Part shown: in pieces, positions 1 to 5,784 of the stretch
Position numbering within the stretch: the stretch's first letter is position 1
How the letters are laid out: every line of letters starts with the position of its first letter
Assembly (NCBI GenBank): GCA_041685645.1
Contig: JAWLFI010000081.1
Location: 1-11,273 of the forward strand
Length of the DNA stretch: 11,273 bases
Reading direction: 5' to 3'
Source: JAWLFI01 sp041685645
GTDB taxonomy: Bacteria; Bacteroidota; Bacteroidia; Chitinophagales; Saprospiraceae
Notes under the pieces: generated by a model
Seen by the model: only the letters and a program-made list of their open reading frames with translations
Told to the model about the DNA's origin: nothing
Databases searched by the model: none
Program-made: the position numbers and the translations under genes

Positions 1-213
1 TAGAAACGAAAGTAACTAAAATAAAATAGTCTCAAGGTTTCCATCTAATGAGATCAACTTGTTAACAAAAGTACGAGAATTGATATCAGTTTAAACGATC
101 AAAGAGCTAAATTATTCTAGATTTTGTCCTCCTTGCCTCGTCCAGGATTAAAATGGAAGGGAATCGCCGACTTGGATGTATAGATATATGATACTAATTT
201 CGTCTATGGACTC
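1..213. other. AT-rich flank, no gene seen
   Basis: No reading frame, RNA gene or repeat that I can support lies in this stretch on either strand. It precedes the insertion sequence described next and may be the remains of whatever the element landed in. I can say nothing about function. Confidence 0.5.
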
Positions 214-240
214 GGAAGGATTGCTGGCGCGATCCTTTCC
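214..240. other. Imperfect hairpin at the outer edge of the insertion sequence
   Basis: GGAAGGATTGC (214-224) pairs with GCGATCCTTTCC (229-240), with one T bulge and one T-G wobble, around a TGGC loop. There is no T-run after it, so it is not a normal intrinsic terminator. Its right arm overlaps the proposed left terminal repeat of the IS. It could be a transcription-blocking structure at the IS edge or part of the old insertion site. Confidence 0.4.
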
Positions 241-258
241 TCGTCTAACCCGGATATT
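235..258 (+). repeat. Left terminal inverted repeat (degenerate)
   Basis: The run GTCTAACCCGGATAT matches GTCTAATCTGGTAAT read from the other end on the opposite strand, and outside it both sides share CTTT. About two thirds of positions agree without gaps. The assignment rests on this match and on its position before the transposase. Confidence 0.4.
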
Positions 259-355
259 TCATAAAAAATCGGTAAAAAAGCAGAAAAAACGGGTATAAAT
301 CGTTAGTTTAGAGGTGGTTAAACAATTCTAAAACATAAACAATTCATACCCAGTT

Positions 356-1465
356 TTGAGTACTTCAAAGTTAGCATTTCAGAACAAGAAAACCGAATTT
401 TTATACAACTTTTCTGGTGATAGAGTCACCTCAGACGGAGGTTTGCTTTTATTGAATCGTCTTTTGAAGAGTAATCAGCTCGTAGATTGGTTTTCTTCTT
501 ATATTAATGATCGTCGCCATAAATCTTACACTGAACATGAATATGCTGATCTTCTTCGATTACGTCTACTGATGATCTGTGGGGGTTATGAAGATTGCAA
601 TGATATAAAGCATTTATGCAATGATCCGGCCGTTGAAAGTTTATTTGACTCTTTGCCCAGTCAAAGTACATTGTGCCGGTTTGAGAACTCAATGAATTTT
701 GGTCAAGTCTATACCATGGCGCAGGGCATGATCGATTATTATGTGGACAACCTAGATCCAAGACGTAAGGAGATTACTATAGATGTTGACTGTACCGATG
801 ACCCTACTCACGGCAAACAACAAGGAAGTTTATTTCACGGCTATCATTGGCAATACCAATACAATCAATTATTCTATCTGGATGGACAAACCGGACAAGT
901 CATCTTCCCAGTACTGCGTCCGGGCAATTCGCACACCGCCCGATGGAATGACAGGTTTCTTCGTCTTATCGTAAAGAAAATCAAGCAAAAGCATCCTCAT
1001 ATTCAAGTTCACATCCGAGCGGATGCGGGATACTCCAACGCAGAATTCTATGAATGTGTGGAAGAATTGGATCTTGGGTTTTGTATAGGCATCCCTTCCA
1101 ATCAACGGCTGAAAGCCTTATTCGAGGAAGAAATAGACTTTATAAGAAAAGAGTTTGTAGACAAAGGCCTCAAGCATCAAATCTTCGTCGGTTCAAAAGA
1201 CTACAAAGCAGAAAGTTGGAAAACCGAACAGTCTGTTTACGCTAAAATAGAGTCTACCGGAAAGGGACTTAATGTGCGATATTACGTGAGTAACTACACA
1301 GAGGTAGACCCAGAAGAACTGTATAAAGAGTTTTATGTCCTCCGAGGAGAGGCGGCTGAAAAAATGGCCGGCCAGTTGAGAATAACCAAGAGAAGAGTTT
1401 ATTTCATGTTTGCTCGGGGGCATCCCTACCAAAAACTACTTGATCGATTGCTAAAATTTGCGTAA
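356..1465 (+). CDS. IS1380 family transposase, internally deleted, probably inactive
   Basis: This is a DDE (RNase H-fold) transposase of the IS1380 type, which would cut and rejoin its own element's ends. It has 369 aa; I recall family members of about 420-450. The start is TTG; an in-frame TAA lies at 329-331 and no ATG lies between. The N-terminal half is normal: a TSDGGL motif at residues 25-30, a helical DNA-binding region, a first catalytic Asp in IDVDCTDD (142-149), and a second in RADAGYS (221-227, Asp223). The C-terminal catalytic signature Y-x2-R-x3-E-x6-K begins correctly with YVLRG (327-331). It then continues GEAAEK, so the Glu position holds Ala334. The text jumps straight to AGQLRITKRRVYF, which in relatives lies some 65-75 residues further on. 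An in-frame internal deletion removing the catalytic Glu and following helices is the simplest reading. A functional short variant is less likely. Confidence 0.85.
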   Translation: MSTSKLAFQNKKTEFLYNFSGDRVTSDGGLLLLNRLLKSNQLVDWFSSYINDRRHKSYTEHEYADLLRLRLLMICGGYEDCNDIKHLCNDPAVESLFDSLPSQSTLCRFENSMNFGQVYTMAQGMIDYYVDNLDPRRKEITIDVDCTDDPTHGKQQGSLFHGYHWQYQYNQLFYLDGQTGQVIFPVLRPGNSHTARWNDRFLRLIVKKIKQKHPHIQVHIRADAGYSNAEFYECVEELDLGFCIGIPSNQRLKALFEEEIDFIRKEFVDKGLKHQIFVGSKDYKAESWKTEQSVYAKIESTGKGLNVRYYVSNYTEVDPEELYKEFYVLRGEAAEKMAGQLRITKRRVYFMFARGHPYQKLLDRLLKFA

Positions 1466-1530
1466 AACCCCATCCCCATCAACTTCCCGGTCCTGAAAAA
1501 CTCGAGAGAGTAATGGAAATCAGGGCTTGG

Positions 1531-1554
1531 CATTACCAGATTAGACTCGAAAAG
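1531..1554 (-). repeat. Right terminal inverted repeat (degenerate)
   Basis: This is the partner of the repeat at 235-258, about 66 bases past the transposase stop. Conserved blocks are CTTT, GTCTAA and GG. The decay fits an old, immobile copy. Confidence 0.4.
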
Positions 1555-1668
1555 CCACCAATGGATTCAAAATCTCATCTGCTATTTGTAAAATGACCTG
1601 ATTTTCTATCCGATTCATAAAATGAACCTCAAAATCAGCCCATTTTTTGCATTTAGGACTAATGAGGG

Positions 1669-1992
1669 CTATGCCTCAGCACTTGGGGTATTGAAATTCA
1701 TGGGAGGCAAATTACTGCTACCATCCGCACCTTCGATGTGACCAAATTGCTGCTCAAATTTCTTGATATTGTCCCCCAGCGCTTTCATCAGCTTTTTGGC
1801 GTGGAAAGGCGTTAAAATGATACGCGATTTGACTTTCGCTTTAGGCATATTCGGAACGATACGCACAAAATCCACTACGAACTCCGTATTGGAATGAGAG
1901 ATAATCGCCAGATTGGAATAGATACCTTCAGCTATATCGTCTTTTAACTCTATATTGATTTGATTTCCCTTCGTTGGTTTCTTGTTTGACAT
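1669..1992 (-). CDS. DUF3467 domain protein
   Basis: This small soluble 107-aa protein matches DUF3467 (PF11950), a family common in Bacteroidota whose biochemical role is unknown. The recognisable core is INIELKDDIAEGIYSNLAII (residues 12-31), then the SHSNTEFVVDFVRIVP block (32-47), PKAKVKSRIILTP (50-62) and HAKKLMKALGDNIKKFE. The tail after about residue 82 is low in structure (GADGSSNLPPMNFNTPSAEA). There is no signal peptide or membrane segment. It is divergent from the PspC gene and shares its upstream region. A promoter-like TATCTTAG and a 16-bp palindrome lie 20-40 bases upstream. The function should be left open. Confidence 0.9.
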   Translation of the reverse strand: MSNKKPTKGNQINIELKDDIAEGIYSNLAIISHSNTEFVVDFVRIVPNMPKAKVKSRIILTPFHAKKLMKALGDNIKKFEQQFGHIEGADGSSNLPPMNFNTPSAEA

Positions 1993-2012
1993 AATTGATT
2001 CATTATTTTGTA

Positions 2013-2020
2013 CTAAGATA
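2013..2020 (-). promoter_or_regulatory. Candidate -7 element for the DUF3467 gene
   Basis: Read on the minus strand this is TATCTTAG, one mismatch from the Bacteroidota TAnnTTTG box, 20 bases upstream of the ATG. No good TTTG -33 box is visible at the usual distance. It overlaps the palindrome at 2017-2032. Confidence 0.35.
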
Positions 2021-2032
2021 TGAATTCATATC
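2017..2032. promoter_or_regulatory. 16-bp perfect palindrome, possible operator
   Basis: GATATGAATTCATATC is its own reverse complement. It sits 25-40 bases before the DUF3467 start and overlaps that gene's candidate -7 box, a position where a dimeric repressor would block transcription. An operator role is inference; AT-rich DNA gives such palindromes by chance now and then. Confidence 0.35.
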
Positions 2033-2095
2033 GCATTTCACGGTGTATTCCGAAGCCTATTGTAAACAAAGACAAAAAAACTCCAACATAAGTCC

Positions 2096-2103
2096 TATCT
2101 TAG
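2096..2103 (+). promoter_or_regulatory. Candidate -7 element for the PspC gene
   Basis: TATCTTAG, the same octamer found facing the other way before the DUF3467 gene, lies 37 bases upstream of the PspC ATG. It differs from TAnnTTTG at one position. No -33 partner is evident. Confidence 0.3.
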
Positions 2104-2140
2104 GGAACCCATTAAGGTATCAATCCGTTATGAAAATGAA

Positions 2141-2353
2141 ATGTATTTAAATACCTTCACAAGGCCGGTTTTTGGTGTATGTACATACATCGCAGATAAA
2201 ATGGGCGTCGCTCGGGAGCGCGTTCGTTTGTACTTTATTTATCTGTCATTTCTCACCTTAGGTTCGCCCATCGTGGTGTATCTTTTCATTGCCTTTTGGT
2301 TGAATATCAAGAAATACATTCGCAATAGTCACCATTTTCTGGCCGGGCGCTAA
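2141..2353 (+). CDS. PspC domain protein (small membrane protein)
   Basis: This 70-aa protein is built almost entirely of one PspC domain (PF04024). Diagnostic residues are RPVFGVCTYIADKMGV (8-23), then RVRLYFIYLSFLTLGSPIVV (27-46) and YLFIAFWLNIKKYI (47-60). In Gammaproteobacteria PspC is an inner-membrane member of the phage-shock stress response. Single-domain copies like this are common in Bacteroidota, where their role is little known. I expect one to two membrane-spanning helices between about residues 30 and 56. The ATG at 2141 is the only start that fits, because the ATGs 6 and 12 bases earlier are in another frame. It is divergent from the DUF3467 gene, and no psp partners are visible. 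Confidence 0.9.
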   Translation: MYLNTFTRPVFGVCTYIADKMGVARERVRLYFIYLSFLTLGSPIVVYLFIAFWLNIKKYIRNSHHFLAGR

Positions 2354-2441
2354 GTTTTATAGTTATCTTATTATATGATCCTCATTGTGGACATTATACC
2401 CACTTGCTGGTGAGTACTTTCGCACCCTAAAACATGGAGAA

Positions 2442-2461
2442 GCAGGTAGGAAAGTGCCTGC
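2442..2461 (-). terminator. Weak hairpin past the sorting-domain relic
   Basis: On the plus strand GCAGGTA (2442-2448) pairs with TGCCTGC (2455-2461), with one wobble, around GGAAAG. It lies 11 bases past the stop of the minus-strand relic, but the T content after it is poor. It may serve the convergent PspC and relic transcripts. Confidence 0.3.
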
Positions 2462-2472
2462 AACACTATCGA

Positions 2473-2719
2473 TCACTGAACCACAAGCTTCTTGACGACC
2501 CGCTCTTGATTTTCAAACGAAAGCACGGCAATATAGGTGCCTTTGGGCCATCCCGACACATCCATGCGAATATGAAGCTGGTCGGCCACCACCTGTTTTT
2601 GATAGACCTGTTTACCCTGCATGTCAAAAAACTGCATGTGTATTTATCTGATGGTGCAGGCCTGTCAGATAAACTGGCTCACCGTTTTGATGGCGTGTTA
2701 TGTTCAGTTTATTCTTCTC
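2473..2719 (-). pseudogene. T9SS C-terminal sorting-domain relic, frameshifted
   Basis: The distal part reads MQFFDMQGKQVYQ, then a run ending in VSGWPKGTYIAVL (28-39), and finishes KKLVVQ before TGA. This is the classic type A sorting-domain pattern (x-hydrophobic-D-xx-G-KxV ... hydrophobic-PxGxYxxxL ... K-h-V). An in-frame stop lies just before it. The frame one base away carries the expected preceding strands, NGEPVYLTGLHHQINTHAVF, and then stops. The two frames join if one base is dropped from the A6 run (plus strand) at 2626-2631, giving THAVFDMQGKQV. In intact genes this domain directs a secreted protein through the type IX system. Here no cargo domain precedes it: the joined frame backs directly onto the barrel gene stop. 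It resembles the 63-aa ORF at 3401-3592 in length and layout. A sequencing error in the homopolymer is an alternative to true decay. Confidence 0.6.
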
Positions 2720-2720
2720 T

Positions 2721-3404
2721 TCACCATGTGTACCCTACCGTCAAGTCAATGCGAAATGGATTATGCCATTCCCAGGACTCTTCAATTCTTGGAGAGAAAA
2801 GAATTTTATCAACTTTTTGGAAATTAAATGCTCTTGCATCAAAACCAAAAACAACATGCTGCCATCGATACCTAAGCCCCAGCCTACATTGAATGTCTTC
2901 CAATTCAAAGGTGTTTTCCGAATAAGGAAAACCTGACCACCACCCCTCTGAATGTGTAATGCGTCTATGAACTAACCAGTTTGACTCAACAAGAGCAGAA
3001 AGATAAAAATTGTCAATCACCTGAAACCAGAATGTCATAGAGGCAGGGGTGCTGAACTTGGAGTATCTATTTTGATTAAGCAAGATAGCCAAACAAGGTC
3101 CATCAATAAAGTAACAATGGTTAAAAGACCGTTTAATAGTCGCTTGTTCATAGTTGAAGCCAAGCCCTCCAAAAATGCTAAAACGTTTTATGCCCACCAA
3201 CTTTCTTTGTATGCGTCCTCCAGCATGATATGTTCCATATTTTTCCGGCGACATGGACAGCAGACGGTCTTGTGTAGAATTTCTTTTGTCATGTGCCTCT
3301 ATACCTGAATTGAGACTCACTATCCAATTACCAGGGAGTTGGACCTGGGTGAATACTGCCTGAATAGTGAATAAAACACTAACCGTTAAAATTACCTTTT
3401 TCAT
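2721..3404 (-). CDS. Predicted outer-membrane beta-barrel protein
   Basis: The 227-aa protein begins with a signal peptide, MKKVILTVSVLFTIQAVFTQ, with likely cleavage near residues 19-20. The rest alternates polar and hydrophobic or aromatic residues in strand-length runs, such as RFSIFGGLGFNYEQ, MTFWFQVIDNFYLSALVES, CRLGLRYRWQHVVFGFDARAF and FRIDLTVGYTW. It ends in Tyr-Thr-Trp, and a C-terminal aromatic residue is usual for proteins folded by the BAM machinery. This resembles the porin-family barrels of Bacteroidota, but I cannot name a subfamily or ligand. Its ATG overlaps the stop of the preceding ORF as ATGA, so the two are probably translated together. A sorting-domain relic follows directly. 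Confidence 0.7.
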   Translation of the reverse strand: MKKVILTVSVLFTIQAVFTQVQLPGNWIVSLNSGIEAHDKRNSTQDRLLSMSPEKYGTYHAGGRIQRKLVGIKRFSIFGGLGFNYEQATIKRSFNHCYFIDGPCLAILLNQNRYSKFSTPASMTFWFQVIDNFYLSALVESNWLVHRRITHSEGWWSGFPYSENTFELEDIQCRLGLRYRWQHVVFGFDARAFNFQKVDKILFSPRIEESWEWHNPFRIDLTVGYTW

Positions 3405-3592
3405 AGCTTCACAATTTTTTCGTTAAGGGTTATACCATCACCAATCAATTGTAGAACGTAAAGCCCGGATGGTAATTCAGCCATGTCCGTTTTGAAGTTA
3501 TGGGAGCACTCTTCAATTGTTTCCACCTCTTCTCCATCTGTAGAAATTAAATGAGCATCTGGTCTTGAGTGGTTCGCCAAAATGGTTTTCAT
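3401..3592 (-). CDS. Free-standing T9SS sorting-domain-like ORF
   Basis: The 63-aa product looks like the last part of a type A sorting domain with nothing in front of it. LISTDGEEVETIEE (15-28) corresponds to the strand-turn-strand 'D-xx-G-xxV' unit. FKTDMAELPSGLYVLQLIGD (33-52) is the 'LPxGxYxxxL' unit, and EKIVKL is the typical end. A TAA lies 12 bases before the ATG in frame, so it has no signal peptide and could not reach the type IX system alone. It overlaps the barrel gene by ATGA and has a promoter-like sequence upstream, so it may be retained as a leader gene. It could equally be the 3' stump of a lost secreted-protein gene. The match is by pattern only. Confidence 0.55.
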   Translation of the reverse strand: MKTILANHSRPDAHLISTDGEEVETIEECSHNFKTDMAELPSGLYVLQLIGDGITLNEKIVKL

Positions 3593-3636
3593 GACCCTAT
3601 CGTTTTATGAATAAAAAAAGCTTGAGTCCGCTTCGA

Positions 3637-3665
3637 AAAATCTATCTACTCCAAATGGTTGCAAA
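3637..3665 (-). promoter_or_regulatory. Candidate Bacteroidota promoter for the 63-aa ORF and barrel gene
   Basis: On the minus strand there is TTTG (3665-3662), a 17-base spacer, then TAGATTTT (3644-3637), which is TAnnTTTG with one mismatch. The predicted start of transcription is about 40 bases before the ATG at 3592. The spacing is at the short end of the accepted range. Confidence 0.4.
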
Positions 3666-4046
3666 ACCAAACATCTTCGTTATCGGATAAAATCTTTCCT
3701 CAAGGTAGCTTTGGCTAAGCCTGTGGGCCACCCGCCCGCTTCGCGTTTCCTTCGCTCGCTTCTATGTCGCCTGTGGACATCGACAATCCGGATCGCTCAG
3801 TCAATCGCCGTCACAATCTTGAATTTTTCGCTCATTCTCATGATGAAGGTCTTTACGGAGCAGACTCAAGGTTATAATAGTATTTTTTTAGTTGCTATTA
3901 TACGGCTGGTCTGTATAATACCTGTCTATTCAAAAGCCTCTATTATTATAGATGTCATGAGGGTGCTCTTCCGTTGGTGGATGTGTGGAAAATTTTTGTA
4001 TTTAATCACCCTTTTTGTATCTATCTATGAATATCACAGAGTGCGT
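3666..4046. other. Intergenic stretch without a supported gene
   Basis: This begins with a GC-rich segment (3716-3780) in which GCCTGTGG occurs twice, 50 bases apart (3719 and 3769), around CGCTTCGCG and TTCGCTCGCTTC tracts. A very AT-rich segment follows, with an 8-bp inverted repeat TATAATAG (3873-3880) and CTATTATA (3895-3902). The sharp change in base composition suggests patchwork origin. A 37-codon frame at 3764-3877 has no recognisable features. Confidence 0.5.
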
Positions 4047-4160
4047 ATCCCTGCAAGGGGTGGGAGGGGCCAAGCGAATAGCCCGACTTCATCCCAAGGA
4101 GGGCGAAGTACGCTCAAGGGCAGAGGAAGCCCAAATGATGAGTCGAAACGGGCTACGGGA
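4047..4160. repeat. Structured GC-rich extragenic element, copy 1
   Basis: It starts ATCCCTGCAAGGGG, contains ATAGCCCGAC (4078-4087) and ends CGGGCTACGGGA. TAGCCCG (4079-4085) and CGGGCTA (4149-4155) form an inverted repeat. Just inside it GACTTCATC (4085-4093) nearly matches the complement of GATGAGTC (4137-4144), so the unit can fold into a long imperfect hairpin. The same ATAGCCCGAC plus CCCTGC/GGGATAG signature recurs at 5661-5755. I recall similar 'GGGATAG ... hairpin ... GGATAGCCCGA' pieces between genes in many Bacteroidota, but could not search. It lies directly downstream of queE, whose TAG stop (4153-4155) falls within the right arm. A role in 3'-end formation is a guess. Confidence 0.5.
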
Positions 4161-4779
4161 TATTAATATACTTATGCGACTGTAAACTCAACCGCCACTG
4201 GGGGTGTGCTTTGCAATATTCAACGGTGCGGCGGGTATTTTCCTCGAGCCGGGGACCATCCATCGGTTGAAGATAAAAATGAGAAAAGTTCCAGTCCGCT
4301 ACTTGATCGGGCTGCACGGCGAGCTGAGGGTAGACGAGCTTGAGTTCATCGCCGGAGCGGAGGAGAACCTCTGCTGAGGGCTTGGGACTGACACATAACC
4401 AATCGATGCCTGCGGGGCGGGGCTGGGTGCCATTGGTTTCTACGGCAATTTCGATATGGGAGTTGTGGAGTTCTTCGGTGAGTGGCTCATCGAGTTGCAA
4501 GAGGGGCTCGCCGCCGGTGCAGACGACAAAGGGGGCCGTGTTTGAATCGGGCCACAGGGAGAGTATGGTTTCCTTCAATTCCACTGCTGAATAGCGGCCA
4601 CCCAAAGGCCCATCGGTACCGCGAAAATCGGTATCGCAAAAGTTGCAAACGGCATCGGCGCGATCTTCTTCCCGACCCGACCATAAATTACAGCCTGAAA
4701 AGCGCACAAATACTGCCGAGCGACCGGAATGATAGCCTTCGCCTTGCAGAGTATAATATATTTCCTTTATTTTGTACAA
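4153..4779 (-). CDS. queE: 7-carboxy-7-deazaguanine synthase QueE
   Basis: QueE is a radical-SAM enzyme. It converts 6-carboxy-5,6,7,8-tetrahydropterin to 7-carboxy-7-deazaguanine, the step that commits to preQ0 and queuosine tRNA modification. Counting from the TTG at 4779 (208 aa), the N-terminus is YKIKEIYYTLQGEG, the usual family start. The cluster motif is the CX14CX2C form typical of many QueE (Cys30, Cys45, Cys48 in GCNLWSG...VCNFCDTDF). TGGEPLLQLDEPL, IAVETNGTQ and CVSPKPSAE follow, and the end is LSLQSHKYINIP. The frame is open up to an ATG at 4821, adding 14 residues. I prefer TTG because a perfect TAnnTTTG box sits inside that extension. No queC, queD or queF is nearby, and I see no preQ1 riboswitch. 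The stop codon is inside a structured repeat. Confidence 0.92.
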   Translation of the reverse strand: MYKIKEIYYTLQGEGYHSGRSAVFVRFSGCNLWSGREEDRADAVCNFCDTDFRGTDGPLGGRYSAVELKETILSLWPDSNTAPFVVCTGGEPLLQLDEPLTEELHNSHIEIAVETNGTQPRPAGIDWLCVSPKPSAEVLLRSGDELKLVYPQLAVQPDQVADWNFSHFYLQPMDGPRLEENTRRTVEYCKAHPQWRLSLQSHKYINIP

Positions 4780-4797
4780 TCTATTCGATTTTGGGCG

Positions 4798-4805
4798 CAA
4801 AGATA
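4798..4805 (-). promoter_or_regulatory. Bacteroidota -7 box (TATCTTTG) for queE
   Basis: The minus strand reads TATCTTTG, an exact TAnnTTTG, 18 bases upstream of the TTG start. Transcription would begin near 4793, after the ATG at 4821, so that ATG could not be in this transcript. This box decides the start choice. The -33 region lacks a clear TTTG. Confidence 0.55.
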
Positions 4806-4838
4806 AATAAATCGAAGTCATTCCACAGTTCCCACCCT

Positions 4839-5624
4839 ATGCAAATCCTAAGACATTCTCTCTATTATTTACCCGATAAATCTCCGCCCGGCGATCTTGT
4901 CGTTTATCTGGGACTGACCAAATCCGAAGATGGGTTTATCTCTTCCGGTCAGATTCTGTGCCTCAATTACGGCTCAAAAGCGCATCGCATATCTTTTCCG
5001 GAACACCATTCTACATCGGAAGTGGTCGATACCCGGAGTGGACTTTCTTTGATTGGATTTACGACAGAAGAACTGCAGGAGCAACCGAAGGTTTTACTGA
5101 AGATCCAACAAGTCCAGGAAAAGGCATCACAAAAGCAGCTCAGTGTTCGCATCCGACGCAAACACCTGATCAAAAAGCATTTTTACTACGCAGAAATGAA
5201 CTTGTATCTCTTCCCACTGGATGCTTACAGGCCGGAAAACAAGGTAAAACAAGAAGATCTCCGCATCTACGCCAGGCAGTTAGAGCAGATTTATTCAACT
5301 ATAGACAGCGTGTATTCACGCAATCCAACAGAGCTCTCGGAGTTCAAGCCTAAGCTGGACTTGCATGCACATAAAATTTTGGACAATCCCGGGGATTACC
5401 GCGGGGATGAAATTTTCATGAAACAGATCGAAGCATTTGAGAAGTATATGGATCAGGCGATTCGCCTGGGGGTAGATCGCATTGAGATCGTTCACGGCAT
5501 TGGTACGGGGCGGCTGCGGGAGACGCTCAGTCAACGGCTCAAGCAATATAAAGAAGTCGTTGACTTTGACAATGGATTCACTCCCGACCACAAATTTGGC
5601 GCCACGGTGGTTTATTTTTCATAG
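4839..5624 (+). CDS. Smr-domain protein (MutS2-type C-terminal nuclease-like domain)
   Basis: This 261-aa protein has a C-terminal Smr domain (about residues 170-261). The LDLHxH motif is at 173-178 (LDLHAH), followed by DEIFMKQIEAFEKYMDQA, and the loop HGIGTGRLRETL is at 219-230. The end is FGATVVYF. Smr domains of MutS2 and relatives bind nucleic acid, and several are endonucleases for DNA or ribosome-bound mRNA. The N-terminal 130 residues look beta-rich, followed by a basic, charged segment, and match no domain I can name. The layout recalls the DUF2027/Smr proteins of Bacteroidota but is shorter. The frame is open far upstream, yet that part runs antisense through queE, so the ATG at 4839 is chosen. 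It is divergent from queE with about 60 bases between starts. Activity is inferred. Confidence 0.85.
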   Translation: MQILRHSLYYLPDKSPPGDLVVYLGLTKSEDGFISSGQILCLNYGSKAHRISFPEHHSTSEVVDTRSGLSLIGFTTEELQEQPKVLLKIQQVQEKASQKQLSVRIRRKHLIKKHFYYAEMNLYLFPLDAYRPENKVKQEDLRIYARQLEQIYSTIDSVYSRNPTELSEFKPKLDLHAHKILDNPGDYRGDEIFMKQIEAFEKYMDQAIRLGVDRIEIVHGIGTGRLRETLSQRLKQYKEVVDFDNGFTPDHKFGATVVYFS

Positions 5625-5660
5625 TGTTCTTCCTTCTGCAATTGGGTACACAGATATCGT

Positions 5661-5755
5661 CCCCGCGATAGGGATAGTAAGGGCGCGACTGAAGGGAGCG
5701 GTCCCGAGGATCGCCGCAGGCGATCTCGAGGACGGAACCCCTGCATAGCCCGACC
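5661..5755. repeat. Structured GC-rich extragenic element, copy 2
   Basis: It begins CCCCGCGATAGGGATAG (5661-5677) and ends CCCCTGCATAGCCCGACC (5738-5755), with a strong hairpin between. The end block shares ATAGCCCGAC with copy 1 (4078-4087), and CCCTGC is also common to both. It lies between the convergent 3' ends of the Smr and gmhB-like genes, matching copy 1's position at a gene end. It may belong to a dispersed Bacteroidota intergenic family; that is from memory, not a search. Confidence 0.5.
5701..5733. terminator. Strong hairpin between convergent genes
   Basis: GTCC pairs with GGAC, CGAG with CTCG and ATCGCC with GGCGAT, around a GCA loop, with two single-base bulges. That is about 14 base pairs, mostly GC. 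No T-run follows on either strand, so if it ends transcripts it does so by Rho-dependent stalling or RNA stabilisation. It is the core of the element at 5661-5755. Confidence 0.4.
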
Positions 5756-5762
5756 CTCGAGG

Positions 5763-5782
5763 TATCCGCCGCATGGCGGATA
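5763..5782. other. Perfect 8-bp hairpin
   Basis: TATCCGCC (5763-5770), loop GCAT, GGCGGATA (5775-5782). It sits between the GC-rich element and the 17-bp inverted-repeat unit. The CTCGAGG heptamer occurs before it (5756) and again past the next unit (5879). Confidence 0.45.
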
Positions 5783-5784
5783 CT

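Larger units (their letters stand above)
235..1554 (+). mobile_element. Decayed IS1380-like insertion sequence
   Basis: The element is delimited by weak inverted ends, 235-258 and 1531-1554. On the outer-to-inner reading the left side has CTTTCCTCGTCTAA and the right side, read on the minus strand, has CTTTTCGAGTCTAA (11 of 14 identical). Similarity continues inward through a shared C, GG and AT. It encloses one transposase reading frame. The span of about 1.32 kb is short for IS1380 elements, which from memory are about 1.6-1.7 kb; this agrees with the internal deletion seen in the transposase. I found no clear target-site duplication. Exact ends are inferred and could be off by several bases. 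Confidence 0.5.

Noticed and set aside
1598..1638. CTGATTTT / AAAATCAG inverted pair past the IS
   Set aside because: An 8-bp AT-rich pair spaced by 25 bases is expected by chance. It lies beyond the better-supported IS end at about 1554.
2434..2892. Plus-strand 152-aa frame
   Set aside because: It lies antisense to the sorting-domain relic and the barrel gene, whose patterns explain the minus strand. No family features are seen.
3800..3830. Minus-strand MSEKFKI peptide recalling the start of REP-associated transposases
   Set aside because: Only seven residues match the remembered pattern, followed by a stop and no further similarity in any frame. It is too short to support.
3711..4166. Plus-strand 151-aa frame
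   Set aside because: It crosses the GC-rich tract, the AT-rich segment and the structured repeat, with an abrupt composition change and an implausible Arg/Gly-rich tail. It is a by-product of an open intergenic region.
4482..4838. Open upstream extension of the Smr-domain reading frame (to 380 aa)
   Set aside because: The extension runs antisense through queE, whose motifs are unmistakable, and has no protein-like features. The ATG at 4839 gives a sensible N-terminus.
4700..4838. preQ1 riboswitch before queE
   Set aside because: Only about 14 leader bases are predicted from the TATCTTTG box, and no pseudoknot-like C-rich/A-rich pattern is visible.
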